Assembly: GCF_025150245.1 (NCBI RefSeq)
Contig: NZ_CP102279.1
Span: 3,097,423-3,161,422, forward strand
Source: Dorea formicigenerans
GTDB lineage: Bacteria; Bacillota; Clostridia; Lachnospirales; Lachnospiraceae
Reading direction: 5' to 3'
DNA: 64,000 nt
The notes below the pieces were generated by a model. That model saw only the letters and a list, made by a program, of their open reading frames with translations, was not told the DNA's origin and searched no databases. Both the position numbers and the translations under genes were made by a program. Every line of letters starts with the position of its first letter. The first letter of the stretch is position 1. Shown one piece after another: positions 42,542-51,453 of this stretch.

Positions 42542-43744
42542 ATGGATAATGTCATTAGATTAAGTAAATTTGTAAAAAATTTAGGAATAGTAACAACAGT
42601 TCTTTTTTTAATAATCGTACTGGTAACATTTGTTACAGGAAATATGGGGGTTGCGATATGTTTTATGCCTTTTGTATTTTTAGGTATTGCTTTAATTTTG
42701 GCATACAAGAAACAAATAATTGTAGTAAATGAAGATGAAATTGTATTTAGCTATCTGGTTAAGAAAACTCAGCATATAAAATATAATGATATTCGTTGTA
42801 TTTTAATGATTCCATTAAATGGTAGAACAGATGTCATATTAATTGATAAGATGTACAATAGACTTGTTACTCTGGAGCAAGTGTATGTAAATTATGATAT
42901 TTTATATGATACACTTATAAAACATGAAATAGATCTTGTGGATTTTGGTGAGTTAGTTGAACAGAACAAAGATGTATCAAAGTATGTACCTGCTTTAAAC
43001 TGGATAGAAAAGAATTTCTATAAATCTATATGTAATGAGAATACAACTATCAAAAATATGTCAAAAACAATAGAAAAAGAAAAGCGTAAAAAAACAAAGC
43101 AATTTTTAAAAGCTTTAGGTTGGATTCTAATAATTGCTGATGCGGTAGCATTTTTTATTGGTGGCAAAACAATGTTAGTTATATTTATAATGGTTTTGAT
43201 GATTACATATGCAGTGTATATAAAATATTATCCATATATATTTATAGAAGTCACCACAAAAAAAGGACAAGAACTGGCGTATCAATTACCATTTATGGGT
43301 GCAGCAATAGCAATGCTTTTATCCCTGAATACGAGTAAACTCTTTAATTATGAATTTGGAAACTATATGAAGATTACGGCAATTATTACTGCTTTACTTG
43401 CACTGCCATTTATTATTAAATCTTTAAAAACAGATGTACCACAGAAATTTGGACGTAAACTTTCAGTTGTATTTGCTGCTTTTATAATCGCATTTACAAT
43501 TAGCTTCCCAATAAATTTTTTATTTACATTTGATGGGGCAACTCATGAAATTGCAATTGTAACAGACAAAAAGATTAGCAGTGGTAAAACTAGAGATAGA
43601 GAGTTATATGTAAGTTGTAATGGTAAAAGAGAAATATATACTGTTTCAAACAGTGAATATGAAAATACATCAATAGGCGATAGTAAAAGAATTTGTAGAA
43701 GAAAAAGTGCATTAGGATTGGAATATAGTACGATACATGATTAA
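42542..43744 (+). CDS. Polytopic membrane protein with PH-like domain (DUF6560-like)
   Basis: A 400-residue protein with two helices, then a soluble PH-like domain (IIVVNEDEIVFSYLVKKTQHIKYNDIRC), and then about six helices with an outside C-terminal domain. A GGGAGATTGAG lies before the ATG. I believe the family is annotated DUF6560, unverified. It could be a bacteriocin- or toxin-related membrane protein, but evidence is lacking. Long hydrophobic content and regular coding make it real. Confidence 0.65.
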   Translation: MDNVIRLSKFVKNLGIVTTVLFLIIVLVTFVTGNMGVAICFMPFVFLGIALILAYKKQIIVVNEDEIVFSYLVKKTQHIKYNDIRCILMIPLNGRTDVILIDKMYNRLVTLEQVYVNYDILYDTLIKHEIDLVDFGELVEQNKDVSKYVPALNWIEKNFYKSICNENTTIKNMSKTIEKEKRKKTKQFLKALGWILIIADAVAFFIGGKTMLVIFIMVLMITYAVYIKYYPYIFIEVTTKKGQELAYQLPFMGAAIAMLLSLNTSKLFNYEFGNYMKITAIITALLALPFIIKSLKTDVPQKFGRKLSVVFAAFIIAFTISFPINFLFTFDGATHEIAIVTDKKISSGKTRDRELYVSCNGKREIYTVSNSEYENTSIGDSKRICRRKSALGLEYSTIHD

Positions 43745-43777
43745 TATTTATTTAAAGATAAGGAAGGAATATATAAG

Positions 43778-43975
43778 ATGAAAATATTGTTAGCAGTAGT
43801 TGGAGGATTATTATTACTGATATTCCCTTTTATAGTTATGAAAAAAGCAAAAGTAACAAAAGAAGAAAATACTGATGAAGCAAGGAAAAAATTTAATGTG
43901 TTTCTCATTTGTATGATACCTGTTCCTCTAATAGGCTTCATATTTCTTTTAATAGGGCTTAGAAGTTTTTTATAA
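43778..43975 (+). CDS. 65-residue two-helix membrane protein
   Basis: Starts MKILLAVVGGLLLLIFPFIVMKKAKVT with one helix, a charged loop (KEENTDEARKKF) and a second helix. AGGAAGGAATATATAAG precedes the ATG. It sits directly downstream of the large membrane protein and could be co-expressed with it. No family recognised. Confidence 0.5.
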   Translation: MKILLAVVGGLLLLIFPFIVMKKAKVTKEENTDEARKKFNVFLICMIPVPLIGFIFLLIGLRSFL

Positions 43976-43994
43976 AATTAAATAAAGGAGAAAA

Positions 43995-44276
43995 ATGTTA
44001 AAAAACAATGATATATCAATACCAGAAGCCTGCTATGCAGATTTATGTAAGGTGGGTTTTTTTGAAAGAAAACAGGTTAAATTAACAATTATATGGAATG
44101 AAAAAATAAGCAGAAATAAACAAATACTTACACTTAAGAAGTTATATCCTGAATTAAATAAAGTGTCTACAGTTGAAATCTATAAAATTACAAAAAAACG
44201 AAGAAATGGCAATTTGCAGAGATGGGATGGGGATTTGCTGTTGACTTTTCGCATAAAGCAGAAAAAGCGGGGATAA
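43995..44276 (+). CDS. 93-residue protein, unknown
   Basis: A basic protein starting MLKNNDISIPEACYADLCKVGFFERKQVKLTIIWNEKISRNK. AAAGGAGAAAA precedes the ATG at normal spacing, the best evidence that it is expressed. No motif recognised; the C-terminus is strongly basic. It is the third gene of a co-oriented set. Confidence 0.5.
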   Translation: MLKNNDISIPEACYADLCKVGFFERKQVKLTIIWNEKISRNKQILTLKKLYPELNKVSTVEIYKITKKRRNGNLQRWDGDLLLTFRIKQKKRG

Positions 44277-44373
44277 AAATATTGTTAGAAGAATAACTAA
44301 AAATCTTGCTAATGTATAAGTTAAGTAAAAAATAGAATGAAAAATAATCATATAGCAGAGGAGATTGGGTAAT

Positions 44374-45105
44374 ATGAAGGAACAAAAGAAATCTTCTTGG
44401 GGAGCGGTTCTGGTGTCATTTTTAAAGGAATTTCTATTAAACTCATTCGAAGCCCCAGGTCATCTTTATTATGATGAAAATTTAACTAATGAAGGAAAAA
44501 GAAAGAAAAATTATATTTGGAGGGTGCTTCTACTGGTGACTGCGGTAGGAGTAGCTTTGCTTCCTGTTATAGCTTGGAACATGTTTGTTCCAGATGTGCT
44601 ATGGGCAAAAATAGTTACCGTTGTAGTGTGTGAAGGCTATGTTGTTTTTATAGTAAGTATGGAGATTATCCAAATAAAGGATGAGCTAAAGGAAGATATG
44701 TTAAAAATAGGGGGATATAAAATTACTCCCAAAGGAAGTATTTCCCTATTTAAAGAAATTGATTTTAAGATTGCTCAAACAGAGTATTCTTATACAATAT
44801 TGATTTCTAAGAAACCTTTAAAATGGCTTTATAAGAAGTTTTATGTTACAATCTATGGAAGACATGGAAAAGTAAAAAAGATTGAATTGGTTCGAGCAGA
44901 CAAAAAGTATTCTACGAAATATGAGACAATGAATGGTACAGTCTTAGAAAAGTTGCAAGAAGAAAATAATAGGTTTTTAAGGAAATGCTTAGGTACTCCC
45001 AGTAAAAAGAGTATGACAGGCGTCGAATATTATTATGAGTGGGGACAAATACAATCCTTCTATGATGATCGTTCTTGTCAAACAGGAATTGTAATTATGT
45101 TTTAA
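44374..45105 (+). CDS. Membrane protein, unknown (immunity-like)
   Basis: A 243-residue protein with a cytoplasmic start (KEQKKSSWGAVLVSFLKEFLLNSFEAPGH), two central helices and a soluble C-terminal half of about 130 residues. AGGAGATTGGGTAAT precedes the ATG. The structure, two helices plus a soluble domain, is seen in orphan immunity proteins and in regulators with PH-like folds. It ends before a strong terminator hairpin, so it closes the small-gene run. Confidence 0.55.
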   Translation: MKEQKKSSWGAVLVSFLKEFLLNSFEAPGHLYYDENLTNEGKRKKNYIWRVLLLVTAVGVALLPVIAWNMFVPDVLWAKIVTVVVCEGYVVFIVSMEIIQIKDELKEDMLKIGGYKITPKGSISLFKEIDFKIAQTEYSYTILISKKPLKWLYKKFYVTIYGRHGKVKKIELVRADKKYSTKYETMNGTVLEKLQEENNRFLRKCLGTPSKKSMTGVEYYYEWGQIQSFYDDRSCQTGIVIMF

Positions 45106-45324
45106 AATAAGGAATATTGTATCTCTTGCTTCCGTATGCAGAAAGATTACATCGGTACAGAGAAATGTGGTAGTGATACACCAAAGAACACAGGCGAAAC
45201 CTTATATCTCGGTTCCACAAGTAGCGAATCTTTCAAAAGAGAGAGATGGGTAAAACTTCGCTGTTTATATAATAGTAGGGGACGATGTTTTATCCCCTGC
45301 TATTATACGTTTTTTAGCATGTTT
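45106..45324. other. Fragmentary coding region and terminator
   Basis: A 71-codon frame from 45136 (QKDYIGTEKCGSDTPKNTGETLYLG) has no ribosome-binding site and looks like a remnant of a lost gene. It runs into the terminator hairpin at 45269-45306. Confidence 0.4.
45269..45306. terminator. Strong hairpin terminator
   Basis: ATAATAGTAGGGGA pairs with TCCCCTGCTATTAT (one mismatch) around a ten-base loop, followed by ACGTTTTTTAG. It serves the rightward genes; its symmetry may also help the leftward gene that ends beside it. Confidence 0.82.
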
Positions 45325-46293
45325 TCACCAATATTGCTTGGTACCTAACCGATTTTTCAAATAACATCTGATTCCAAGATATACTCCCTGAGAAAGTACG
45401 AAAAGCAATAGAAGATTTACGGAAAGTGCTTTTTTAATTGCTTCTCCAAAATAAATGATGACAGCAGTACTTGTCAGTATCATCAGTAGAGTAATAACAT
45501 CCCAACAGTTTTTCTTATATAATTCTATAACCTTTATTTCTATCAGTATCGCCAGTATCCCTGTCCCTGCCACACATATTCCGACAACCAATATCAGAAA
45601 TAACCAATATACCATTCCGGCTATAAAAGGATTTGGAATTTTTGTGCTAATCTGTGCCACAGATTGCCCGGCATCAATTGTCCAACCGATAAAAGTTTGT
45701 AGGAATGACGCTGCATCATGGAAGAATGATTTACAATCGGAAAGGAACACATCGGACTGTACTGCCTGAAAAAGAGTGGTTGTCAGCGAATACCATGCAA
45801 GAAGGAACAAGGTTGTTTGGAACATTACCGTTTTTGCTTTATACTGTCCGGCAAGTCGCTCTTTTTGTGTTCCGTATTTCGCTTTTTCATTCTGATAGGC
45901 TGTCCGGTCACAGGATTCACATTTTTCATAGAGTACCGGCTTTTCTACCGGTATCTCTACGATTTTCTGATGTGTCCGGGCATAATCCCGTTGTTGTGTT
46001 AAACAGCGTATTTTATTTTGATATTCCCCGATCATGACGTTTGCGCTTCGCAGCTTCTCTTTCTCGTTCCGCAATGCTCTGTCTGCCAGCTTCAAGTCGT
46101 TCTTTAATGCTTGAATATTCCCGGCTCTGTTCTCTTTGTTTAATTTCTCGTTCAAGATCAGAGATTCGTTGAGCTGCGTCTTCAGTTCCACGATAAGCTG
46201 GTCTTTCTGTTCCAGTTCTTCTTGTATCTCCTCGGTCAGGAGCAGAAGCTCTTCCAACTGTTCGGCGTTCTTTAATTCTCTGGATTCGTTCAT
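45325..46293 (-). CDS. Coiled-coil membrane protein from a dead mobilizable element
   Basis: A 322-residue protein with an N-terminal coiled coil (QLEELLLLTEEIQEELEQKDQLIVELKTQ), a CESCDRTAY knuckle-like segment and four membrane helices at the C-terminus. It is a clear paralogue of the 322-residue protein encoded at 56105-57073, including the phrase ENRAGNIQALKNDL. Its first 280 bases also encode, in another frame, the tail of a relaxase (46013 and upward). The rest of that element is missing, but this gene is intact and has AAAGGA before its ATG. Confidence 0.75.
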   Translation of the reverse strand: MNESRELKNAEQLEELLLLTEEIQEELEQKDQLIVELKTQLNESLILNEKLNKENRAGNIQALKNDLKLADRALRNEKEKLRSANVMIGEYQNKIRCLTQQRDYARTHQKIVEIPVEKPVLYEKCESCDRTAYQNEKAKYGTQKERLAGQYKAKTVMFQTTLFLLAWYSLTTTLFQAVQSDVFLSDCKSFFHDAASFLQTFIGWTIDAGQSVAQISTKIPNPFIAGMVYWLFLILVVGICVAGTGILAILIEIKVIELYKKNCWDVITLLMILTSTAVIIYFGEAIKKALSVNLLLLFVLSQGVYLGIRCYLKNRLGTKQYW

Positions 46294-46345
46294 CTATATC
46301 ACGTCCTTTCTCTATCTGCTGTTCCAGTTCAGCAATTCGGTGTTA
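46013..46345 (-). pseudogene. Relaxase C-terminal remnant
   Basis: In a frame overlapping the start of the coiled-coil protein gene, about 110 codons read IAELEQQIEKGRDIDERIQRIKERR and continue to EREREAAKRKRHDRGISK with stop at 46015-46013. This matches the tail of the relaxase at 54664-56385 (ITELEQQLEKGRLIDERI ... NHDRGMSR). Upstream, a junction near 46345 joins it to an unrelated start (MEECSVLIETTKSAEDN), so a deletion removed the relaxase body. Confidence 0.75.
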
Positions 46346-46474
46346 TCCTCTGCTGATTTGGTCGTTTCAATCAATACGCTACATTCTTCCATCGTAATTC
46401 AGCCCTTTCTTTTTAATTTTGAATATGAAAAAAGCAGTCGATCATAAATGAAAGGCTGCTTTAAATCATATCCT

Positions 46475-46804
46475 TTATTGCTTTGTGTGGAGATTTAACT
46501 GATTGTCTATGTCCCGTCCGGCATACATTACTCTAAGTATTGTTACAACTTTTTTATCGCTGTCTGGAATATAAAGTACCACATAATTGTCTACTGGTAA
46601 TACACGAAGTCCACGACTTTTCCACGGTTCTTTTTCATATTTTCGATAACGCTCCGGCATCGTATCCAGACTTAATATCTGTTCTTCCAGACGGTCAAGC
46701 TGTCCGCTTGCATTTTCCGGCGATTGTAATTCAAAAGAAATATATTCAAAAATCCCTCTCAAATCACTGTCAGCCTGTTCGGATAATTCTACTTCATATA
46801 TCAT
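46475..46804 (-). CDS. RelE/ParE-type toxin
   Basis: A 109-residue toxin of a type II toxin-antitoxin pair. IFEYISFELQSPENASGQLDRLEE and the core YRKYEKEPWKSRGLRVLPVDNYVVLYIPD ... VVTILRVMYAGRDI are characteristic of the RelE/ParE fold. Members act as ribosome-dependent mRNA endonucleases (RelE) or gyrase poisons (ParE); which one cannot be decided here. The start overlaps the antitoxin stop by four bases, the normal arrangement. It may stabilise this mobile DNA. Confidence 0.88.
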   Translation of the reverse strand: MIYEVELSEQADSDLRGIFEYISFELQSPENASGQLDRLEEQILSLDTMPERYRKYEKEPWKSRGLRVLPVDNYVVLYIPDSDKKVVTILRVMYAGRDIDNQLNLHTKQ

Positions 46805-47109
46805 AAGCCATAATCCTTGCGAATGTCAGCAAATGCTTTCTTCGCATTTTTTGTCCGTCCAGCCTGCATATCCGCATATCCTTTCTCCAATTCTTCATTG
46901 AACTCTGCTTCTGATAATGTGCTGATATCAACAGGTCTGTCAGATGGTATTTTTACTTCAAACGGAAGTCCTCTCTGTAAGATAATCTGTTTATAAAACA
47001 TATTGATAGCACTGGAAGCAGGGATACCAAGTGTAGACAGGATACTTTCTGCTTTTTCTTTGACATCTGGTTCAATCCTTGCATATAAATTTGCTGATTT
47101 TGTAGCCAT
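46801..47109 (-). CDS. RelB/DinJ-type antitoxin
   Basis: A 102-residue protein with a ribbon-helix-helix N-terminus (ANLYARIEPDVKEKAESILSTLGIPASSAINMFYKQI), which binds DNA and dimerises, and a C-terminal toxin-binding part. GAAAGGAGATG precedes the ATG at 47109; the frame extends upstream to 47229 without support. The two-gene operon should be autoregulated by the complex at the short upstream region. The family call is firm. Confidence 0.88.
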   Translation of the reverse strand: MATKSANLYARIEPDVKEKAESILSTLGIPASSAINMFYKQIILQRGLPFEVKIPSDRPVDISTLSEAEFNEELEKGYADMQAGRTKNAKKAFADIRKDYGL

Positions 47110-47188
47110 ATAAAACATCTCCTTTCGTGAGTAGTATTTCCATCTATCTTTATTATATGCAAATGTCCGCACAATAGCAATACTAATT

Positions 47189-47342
47189 TTATGCTCCAAT
47201 AATCTTATTGAATAACTGTAACAATACATCTTTTACGCCGGACGCATTGAATACAAGACCAACGGCTACTAAGGCAACTACCAAGAATCCGATAAGTTTG
47301 GAAAACTCACGCTTACAGGATAATCGAACTACTGCATACTAA
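47189..47342 (-). pseudogene. Fragment of a small conjugation membrane protein
   Basis: About 50 codons (YAVVRLSCKREFSKLIGFLVVALVAVGLVFNASGVKDVLLQLFNKIIGA) with one helix and a stop at 47191-47189 but no start codon or ribosome-binding site. It resembles small pilin- or Maff2-like transfer proteins. It is probably the tail of a gene lost with the dead element. Confidence 0.5.
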
Positions 47343-47498
47343 CCGCCACAGGGAACTCCTAATCCCTTGCTCATGAGGGGAAGAATAGTTTATCATATTG
47401 TAAAAAAATATAAAAAAATATAAAAAGTTTTTGTGTTTTTAAATGATTTGTTAAGGTTAGTTGTTTATATATAGAGAAGAATAATTAAGAGAAAAGTG
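47343..47498. other. A/T-rich promoter region
   Basis: No gene. GGGATTAGGAGTTCC-type sequence near 47355 is followed by an A/T-rich tract (47396-47430) ahead of the sigma factor gene. A precise promoter could not be assigned. Confidence 0.35.
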
Positions 47499-48053
47499 AT
47501 GGATATGATACAAGACTGGATGATAATAAACAAAATTAAGATGGGAGATCCTGATGCATGGGATATTTTAGTACATAAATATTATGATAGTGTGTATTTT
47601 TATTGTGTTCGCAGATGTTATGGAGACTGCGATATAGCTTCTGATTTAACACAGGATATTTTTTTAAAATTGGTAGAAAGTTTACCTAGATACCGATTCA
47701 TAGGAAAATTTCAAAATTATCTATACACTATGGCTGTCAATACTTGCAATAATTATTTGAAAAAAAGACATATTGAGCAAATAGAACTCACAGATAATTT
47801 TACAACTGATTTAGACACTTCATTGATTGATGAAATATTACATGATGAGAGAAAAGAAACGGTTCAAAAAGCACTTGATTTACTTCCTGAAATACAACGA
47901 GAGGTTGTGATACTACGGTATTATCACGATTTAAAGGTAAAAGATATTGCGACAATTACTGGCGTGGGGGTATCTACTGTACAGTCACGTATTTATCAAG
48001 GCCTTAGAAAATTAGAAAAAGTTTTAGAAAGAGAGGAATTTTATGATGGATAA
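47499..48053 (+). CDS. ECF-type RNA polymerase sigma factor
   Basis: A 184-residue alternative sigma factor. Region 2 is GDPDAWDILVHKYYDSVYFYCVRR ... DIASDLTQDIFLKLVE, and region 4 is LPEIQREVVILRYYHDLKVKDIATITGVGVSTVQSRIYQGLRKLEK. It starts an operon with a membrane protein and an ABC exporter. The end overlaps the next gene by 11 bases, so the membrane protein may be its anti-sigma partner. The promoters it reads cannot be identified from one operon. Confidence 0.92.
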   Translation: MDMIQDWMIINKIKMGDPDAWDILVHKYYDSVYFYCVRRCYGDCDIASDLTQDIFLKLVESLPRYRFIGKFQNYLYTMAVNTCNNYLKKRHIEQIELTDNFTTDLDTSLIDEILHDERKETVQKALDLLPEIQREVVILRYYHDLKVKDIATITGVGVSTVQSRIYQGLRKLEKVLEREEFYDG

Positions 48054-48798
48054 AAAAGATATTATATCGAAATTGGCTGGTTATAAATTAGAAGGTGATA
48101 TAGAAGGACGTGAAAAAACCATCGAATTAGGATATGAAATAATGATTAGACTTGAAATGAGTCGACATTCTTACTTTGAGCTATTCCTGTCAACTTTTCG
48201 CTTCATACATGTTCATACTTGGATAATTCAATTATTCATCTTTCTATCAGGGATAACTATGGCATTAAATTTTAAAAATTTACAGCCGATAAGTGAAATA
48301 ATGTTATGCATTACAGGTGTAATATTCATTTCGGCTTTATTTTTTTTAGATGAATTATTCAAAAGTTTTACTACAGGAATGTGGGAATTGGAACAGACAT
48401 TCAAATATGATTTGCGACAACATATTATGATGAAATTATTGATTTTTGGCATTATTGATATGGTAATTGTTATTTTGCTTTCTCTTATGACTAAATCTAT
48501 AGTATCTTTGCCTTTGTATCAGATATTAGTCTATGTACTTGTTCCATACAATATTGTTTGCATTATTTTATTTTCGCTTATAACTATATGGAGAAAGCAA
48601 TTACATAATTATTTCCTATGGTGTATATCGGGAAGTATTTGTGTCGCAGTTATTTTAATTGCAAATATCTTTAAAATATATGAAATCCGAATGCTTTATT
48701 GGGGAATAGCATATTTCATTACAACGACAATATTAGGGATTATCTTATATTCTCAAACTAAAATAATCAAATGGGAGGTAGCTTCAGTATGGAATTAA
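48043..48798 (+). CDS. Polytopic membrane protein, possible anti-sigma partner
   Basis: A 251-residue protein with a cytoplasmic N-terminal 60 residues (MMDKKDIISKLAGYKLEGDIEGREKTIELGYE) and six helices. It overlaps the sigma factor gene and the ATPase gene, so the set is tightly coupled. The layout, soluble N-terminus plus helices beside an ECF sigma, suggests it restrains the sigma factor or works with the exporter. No zinc-binding anti-sigma motif is present. Inference only. Confidence 0.65.
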   Translation: MMDKKDIISKLAGYKLEGDIEGREKTIELGYEIMIRLEMSRHSYFELFLSTFRFIHVHTWIIQLFIFLSGITMALNFKNLQPISEIMLCITGVIFISALFFLDELFKSFTTGMWELEQTFKYDLRQHIMMKLLIFGIIDMVIVILLSLMTKSIVSLPLYQILVYVLVPYNIVCIILFSLITIWRKQLHNYFLWCISGSICVAVILIANIFKIYEIRMLYWGIAYFITTTILGIILYSQTKIIKWEVASVWN

Positions 48799-49655
48799 CT
48801 ATTAATAATATAACAAAACAATATGGGAATGTAACTGTGCTTGATGATGTGTCGTATCGATTTACTCCTGGAATTTACGGAATATTAGGTGCTAATGGGG
48901 CGGGTAAAACAACTTTATTTCGTATTATTTGTGGACTGATGAGAGCAAATTGTGGAAATATACAATATGACCATAAAGATATTGCTCTGCAAGCAGAATA
49001 TTATCGCTCGATTCTTGGATTCTTACCACAAGATTTTCGATACTATCCTGATTTTACAGGATTAAATTTTATGATGTATATCGCTTCATTGAAAGGCTTA
49101 AATGGGAAAATAGCAAAAAAGAGATGTTTAGATTTATTGATTCAGGTTGGCTTAGATGATGTGAAAAATAAAAAAATCAGAAAGTATTCTGGCGGAATGA
49201 AACAGAGACTAGGTATCGCTCAAGCAATGATTAATAATCCGGAAATTTTAATATTAGATGAACCTACGGTAGGGCTCGATCCCAAAGAGCGAGTTAAATT
49301 TAGAAAACTGATAAGTTCGTTTGCATCAGAAAAAATAGTATTATTGTCTACACATATTGTATCAGATATAGAATATATAGCAGATGAAATCATTATTCTA
49401 AAAAAAGGTAGAATTGAAAATACAGGCACAATAAGATATTTGTTGAAAGATATTAACAAGTGTGTATGGGAATGCCTGGTTCCAGAAAAAGAAGTAAATC
49501 GAATTGAGCAAGTATATACAGTAAGTAATCGTAAATATGGAGAAGACGGAGTTGTTCTTCGACTTATTTCAAGGGAAAAACCTTTTGCAAATGCGAAACA
49601 AGTTGATCCGGTTTTAGAAGATTTGTATTTGTTTTATTTTAGAGAGGGGGAATGA
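48789..49655 (+). CDS. ABC transporter ATP-binding protein
   Basis: A 288-residue ATPase. Walker A (GANGAGKTT, residues 34-42), signature (YSGGMKQRL), Walker B (ILILDE) and switch histidine (STHIVSD) are intact. It is closely similar in layout to the ATPase at 2.2 kb. The ATG at 48789 follows GGGAGGTAGC within the previous gene. It powers the permease encoded next. The exporter probably removes an envelope-active compound, since it is governed by an ECF sigma factor. Confidence 0.93.
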   Translation: MELTINNITKQYGNVTVLDDVSYRFTPGIYGILGANGAGKTTLFRIICGLMRANCGNIQYDHKDIALQAEYYRSILGFLPQDFRYYPDFTGLNFMMYIASLKGLNGKIAKKRCLDLLIQVGLDDVKNKKIRKYSGGMKQRLGIAQAMINNPEILILDEPTVGLDPKERVKFRKLISSFASEKIVLLSTHIVSDIEYIADEIIILKKGRIENTGTIRYLLKDINKCVWECLVPEKEVNRIEQVYTVSNRKYGEDGVVLRLISREKPFANAKQVDPVLEDLYLFYFREGE

Positions 49656-49659
49656 GAGT

Positions 49660-50826
49660 ATGACATCGCTAATTAAGTTTGAACTTGGGAAAATATTGAG
49701 AAACCGAACTGTATTTGGTGGGATTGTTGTAGGATGCTTAGTCCTTCTGGGGATTTTTTTTGTTGGGTATCACTATTCACAGCTATCAATGAGTGAAGCG
49801 AGTAATAAGAAAAAGGGGTTTGAAAAGAGCCTCGATGTAATAATAGATGAAAAATATTCTGGAGAGTTTACAGATGAAAAAGTTAAAATGATTCTGTCTG
49901 ATTCTATGAATAATTTCCAAGAGAATGAAGAGAAAAAAGTTGTTAATAAGCCTTTTTATCCATTTTATTGGGAAATGGGAGATACTTTTTTTTCAAAAGA
50001 TGCCGAAAATGTTTATTCAGAAATGATTGAACAGGTTAATAAAGGCCAAAGATTAACAATAGAAGACGTGGATTTATATTCATTGGACGAGGTTGGATTT
50101 AAAAAATTTGATACTCCTTTGACATTAGGAAATTATGTTCCATGGACAGACTTATATCGAGTACTTGGATATATATATGCTCTTTTGTCCATAATTACAA
50201 TATTGGTATCTTCCATAGTGTTTTCAGATGATAATTCTAAAAATATCAATCAGATTCTGTTAGTTACAAAATATGGAAGAAACAAAATGATATTTGCTAA
50301 ATTGATTGCGACAAGTATTATTACAGTGAGTTTATTTATTATTTTTCAATTGGTCAACATAGGTGTTTTCTCTACAATGTATGATATGAGCGGATGGAAT
50401 TCAGACATACAAACAAATTTGTCGTTGGGATTATTTGACTTCCCTTTGCAATATAACCATATTCAAATATACTTTTTAATTCTTGTCATGCAATTAGTTG
50501 GTATTGGATTTGTTGAGAGTGTAACATTGTTAATATCAGCTCTTATGCATTCATCTATGTCAGTATTAGCTGTTTCATTAGGGGTATATATATTACCATT
50601 ATTGCTGGTGCAAATGATAAAAACAGGGGTAGGTAACAAAATTTTGTATTTGTTTCCAATAAATAATTTGAATGTACAAAATATATTAGGTATTCTATAT
50701 TCAAAAGATGCTTTTTTCTTCCATTCCTTCTTCATTAATATAGGATTTATATTTATTTTTCAGCTCTTAATACGAGTAGGGATGCAACTATATTGCTTTA
50801 TTTATATTAAACATTGGAAGTTTTAA
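49660..50826 (+). CDS. ABC transporter permease
   Basis: A 388-residue membrane subunit with an N-terminal helix, a large extracytoplasmic region of about 130 residues and five or six C-terminal helices. It follows the ATPase gene by four bases; AGAGGGGGAATG precedes the ATG. The plan is the same as for the first permease of the 0.5-3 kb exporter. It is likely to move a peptide or lipid-linked substrate outward. Confidence 0.85.
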   Translation: MTSLIKFELGKILRNRTVFGGIVVGCLVLLGIFFVGYHYSQLSMSEASNKKKGFEKSLDVIIDEKYSGEFTDEKVKMILSDSMNNFQENEEKKVVNKPFYPFYWEMGDTFFSKDAENVYSEMIEQVNKGQRLTIEDVDLYSLDEVGFKKFDTPLTLGNYVPWTDLYRVLGYIYALLSIITILVSSIVFSDDNSKNINQILLVTKYGRNKMIFAKLIATSIITVSLFIIFQLVNIGVFSTMYDMSGWNSDIQTNLSLGLFDFPLQYNHIQIYFLILVMQLVGIGFVESVTLLISALMHSSMSVLAVSLGVYILPLLLVQMIKTGVGNKILYLFPINNLNVQNILGILYSKDAFFFHSFFINIGFIFIFQLLIRVGMQLYCFIYIKHWKF

Positions 50827-50912
50827 TGATTTTTTCAATGAAAATGCAATTGAAGAAAAAATATGATATCATGTGAGTAACAAATCGGAATTTGTGTGTG
50901 GAGGTGATGGTT

Positions 50913-51347
50913 GTGAAGAAAAAAGTAACAATAGCGTTTGTCATCACTGGCATTCTTGCTATAAGTACAATGATTATATTTTCAACATATAAGTCTTCGG
51001 AAGCCTATCGAAAAGCAAAAGCAAAGACACAGTGGGAGTGTTCTGTGGTCTGTGCGGAAAAGTCAACGCCTGATTCCTATGTAATTACATATTCTGACGC
51101 AAAAATTTTGTCTAATACAGGCGTGTTGACAGTTCAGAACAGAAACGATTTTGACATTACTGTACATCTGCTCTGTGAAGGAAAACAGGAACTTGTATCT
51201 GACAGTATTCCTGCTGGCGGTTGCTATTCTTTTCAGAATGTTACAGATAAAGAATACACGGTAGGTATTCATGCTGAGGTTGATGAAAATACGGATATAA
51301 AAGCATTTGTATATGATGGAAAAGACACTGAACCATATACAAGATAA
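50913..51347 (+). CDS. Small exported protein, unknown
   Basis: A 144-residue protein with an N-terminal membrane helix (VTIAFVITGILAISTMIIFSTY) and a domain with two Cys near the helix (WECSVVCAEK) and beta-rich pattern (YVITYSDAKILSNTGVLTVQNRNDFDITVHLLCEG). A GTG at 50913, eight bases after GGAGG, is the preferred start; ATG at 50907 is closer. It is separated from the permease by 86 bases and may have its own promoter. Possibly a receptor or ligand-binding partner of the exporter. Confidence 0.6.
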   Translation: MKKKVTIAFVITGILAISTMIIFSTYKSSEAYRKAKAKTQWECSVVCAEKSTPDSYVITYSDAKILSNTGVLTVQNRNDFDITVHLLCEGKQELVSDSIPAGGCYSFQNVTDKEYTVGIHAEVDENTDIKAFVYDGKDTEPYTR

Positions 51348-51368
51348 ATGGTTTCTAATTGCAAGATA

Positions 51369-51380
51369 AATTCAAGTTTG
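51369..51380. repeat. Left end repeat of the 9.95-kb element (candidate attL)
   Basis: The 12-base AATTCAAGTTTG occurs here and at 61310-61321, in direct orientation, flanking the whole element. Five further bases match with two changes (YYGAA). It is a candidate integration core. Confidence 0.55.
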
Positions 51381-51453
51381 CCGAAATATTTTTATAACTT
51401 TCCCTATTTTACAGGCTTTTTAGCCTATTCATTAGTGAAATGATATGTATTTT

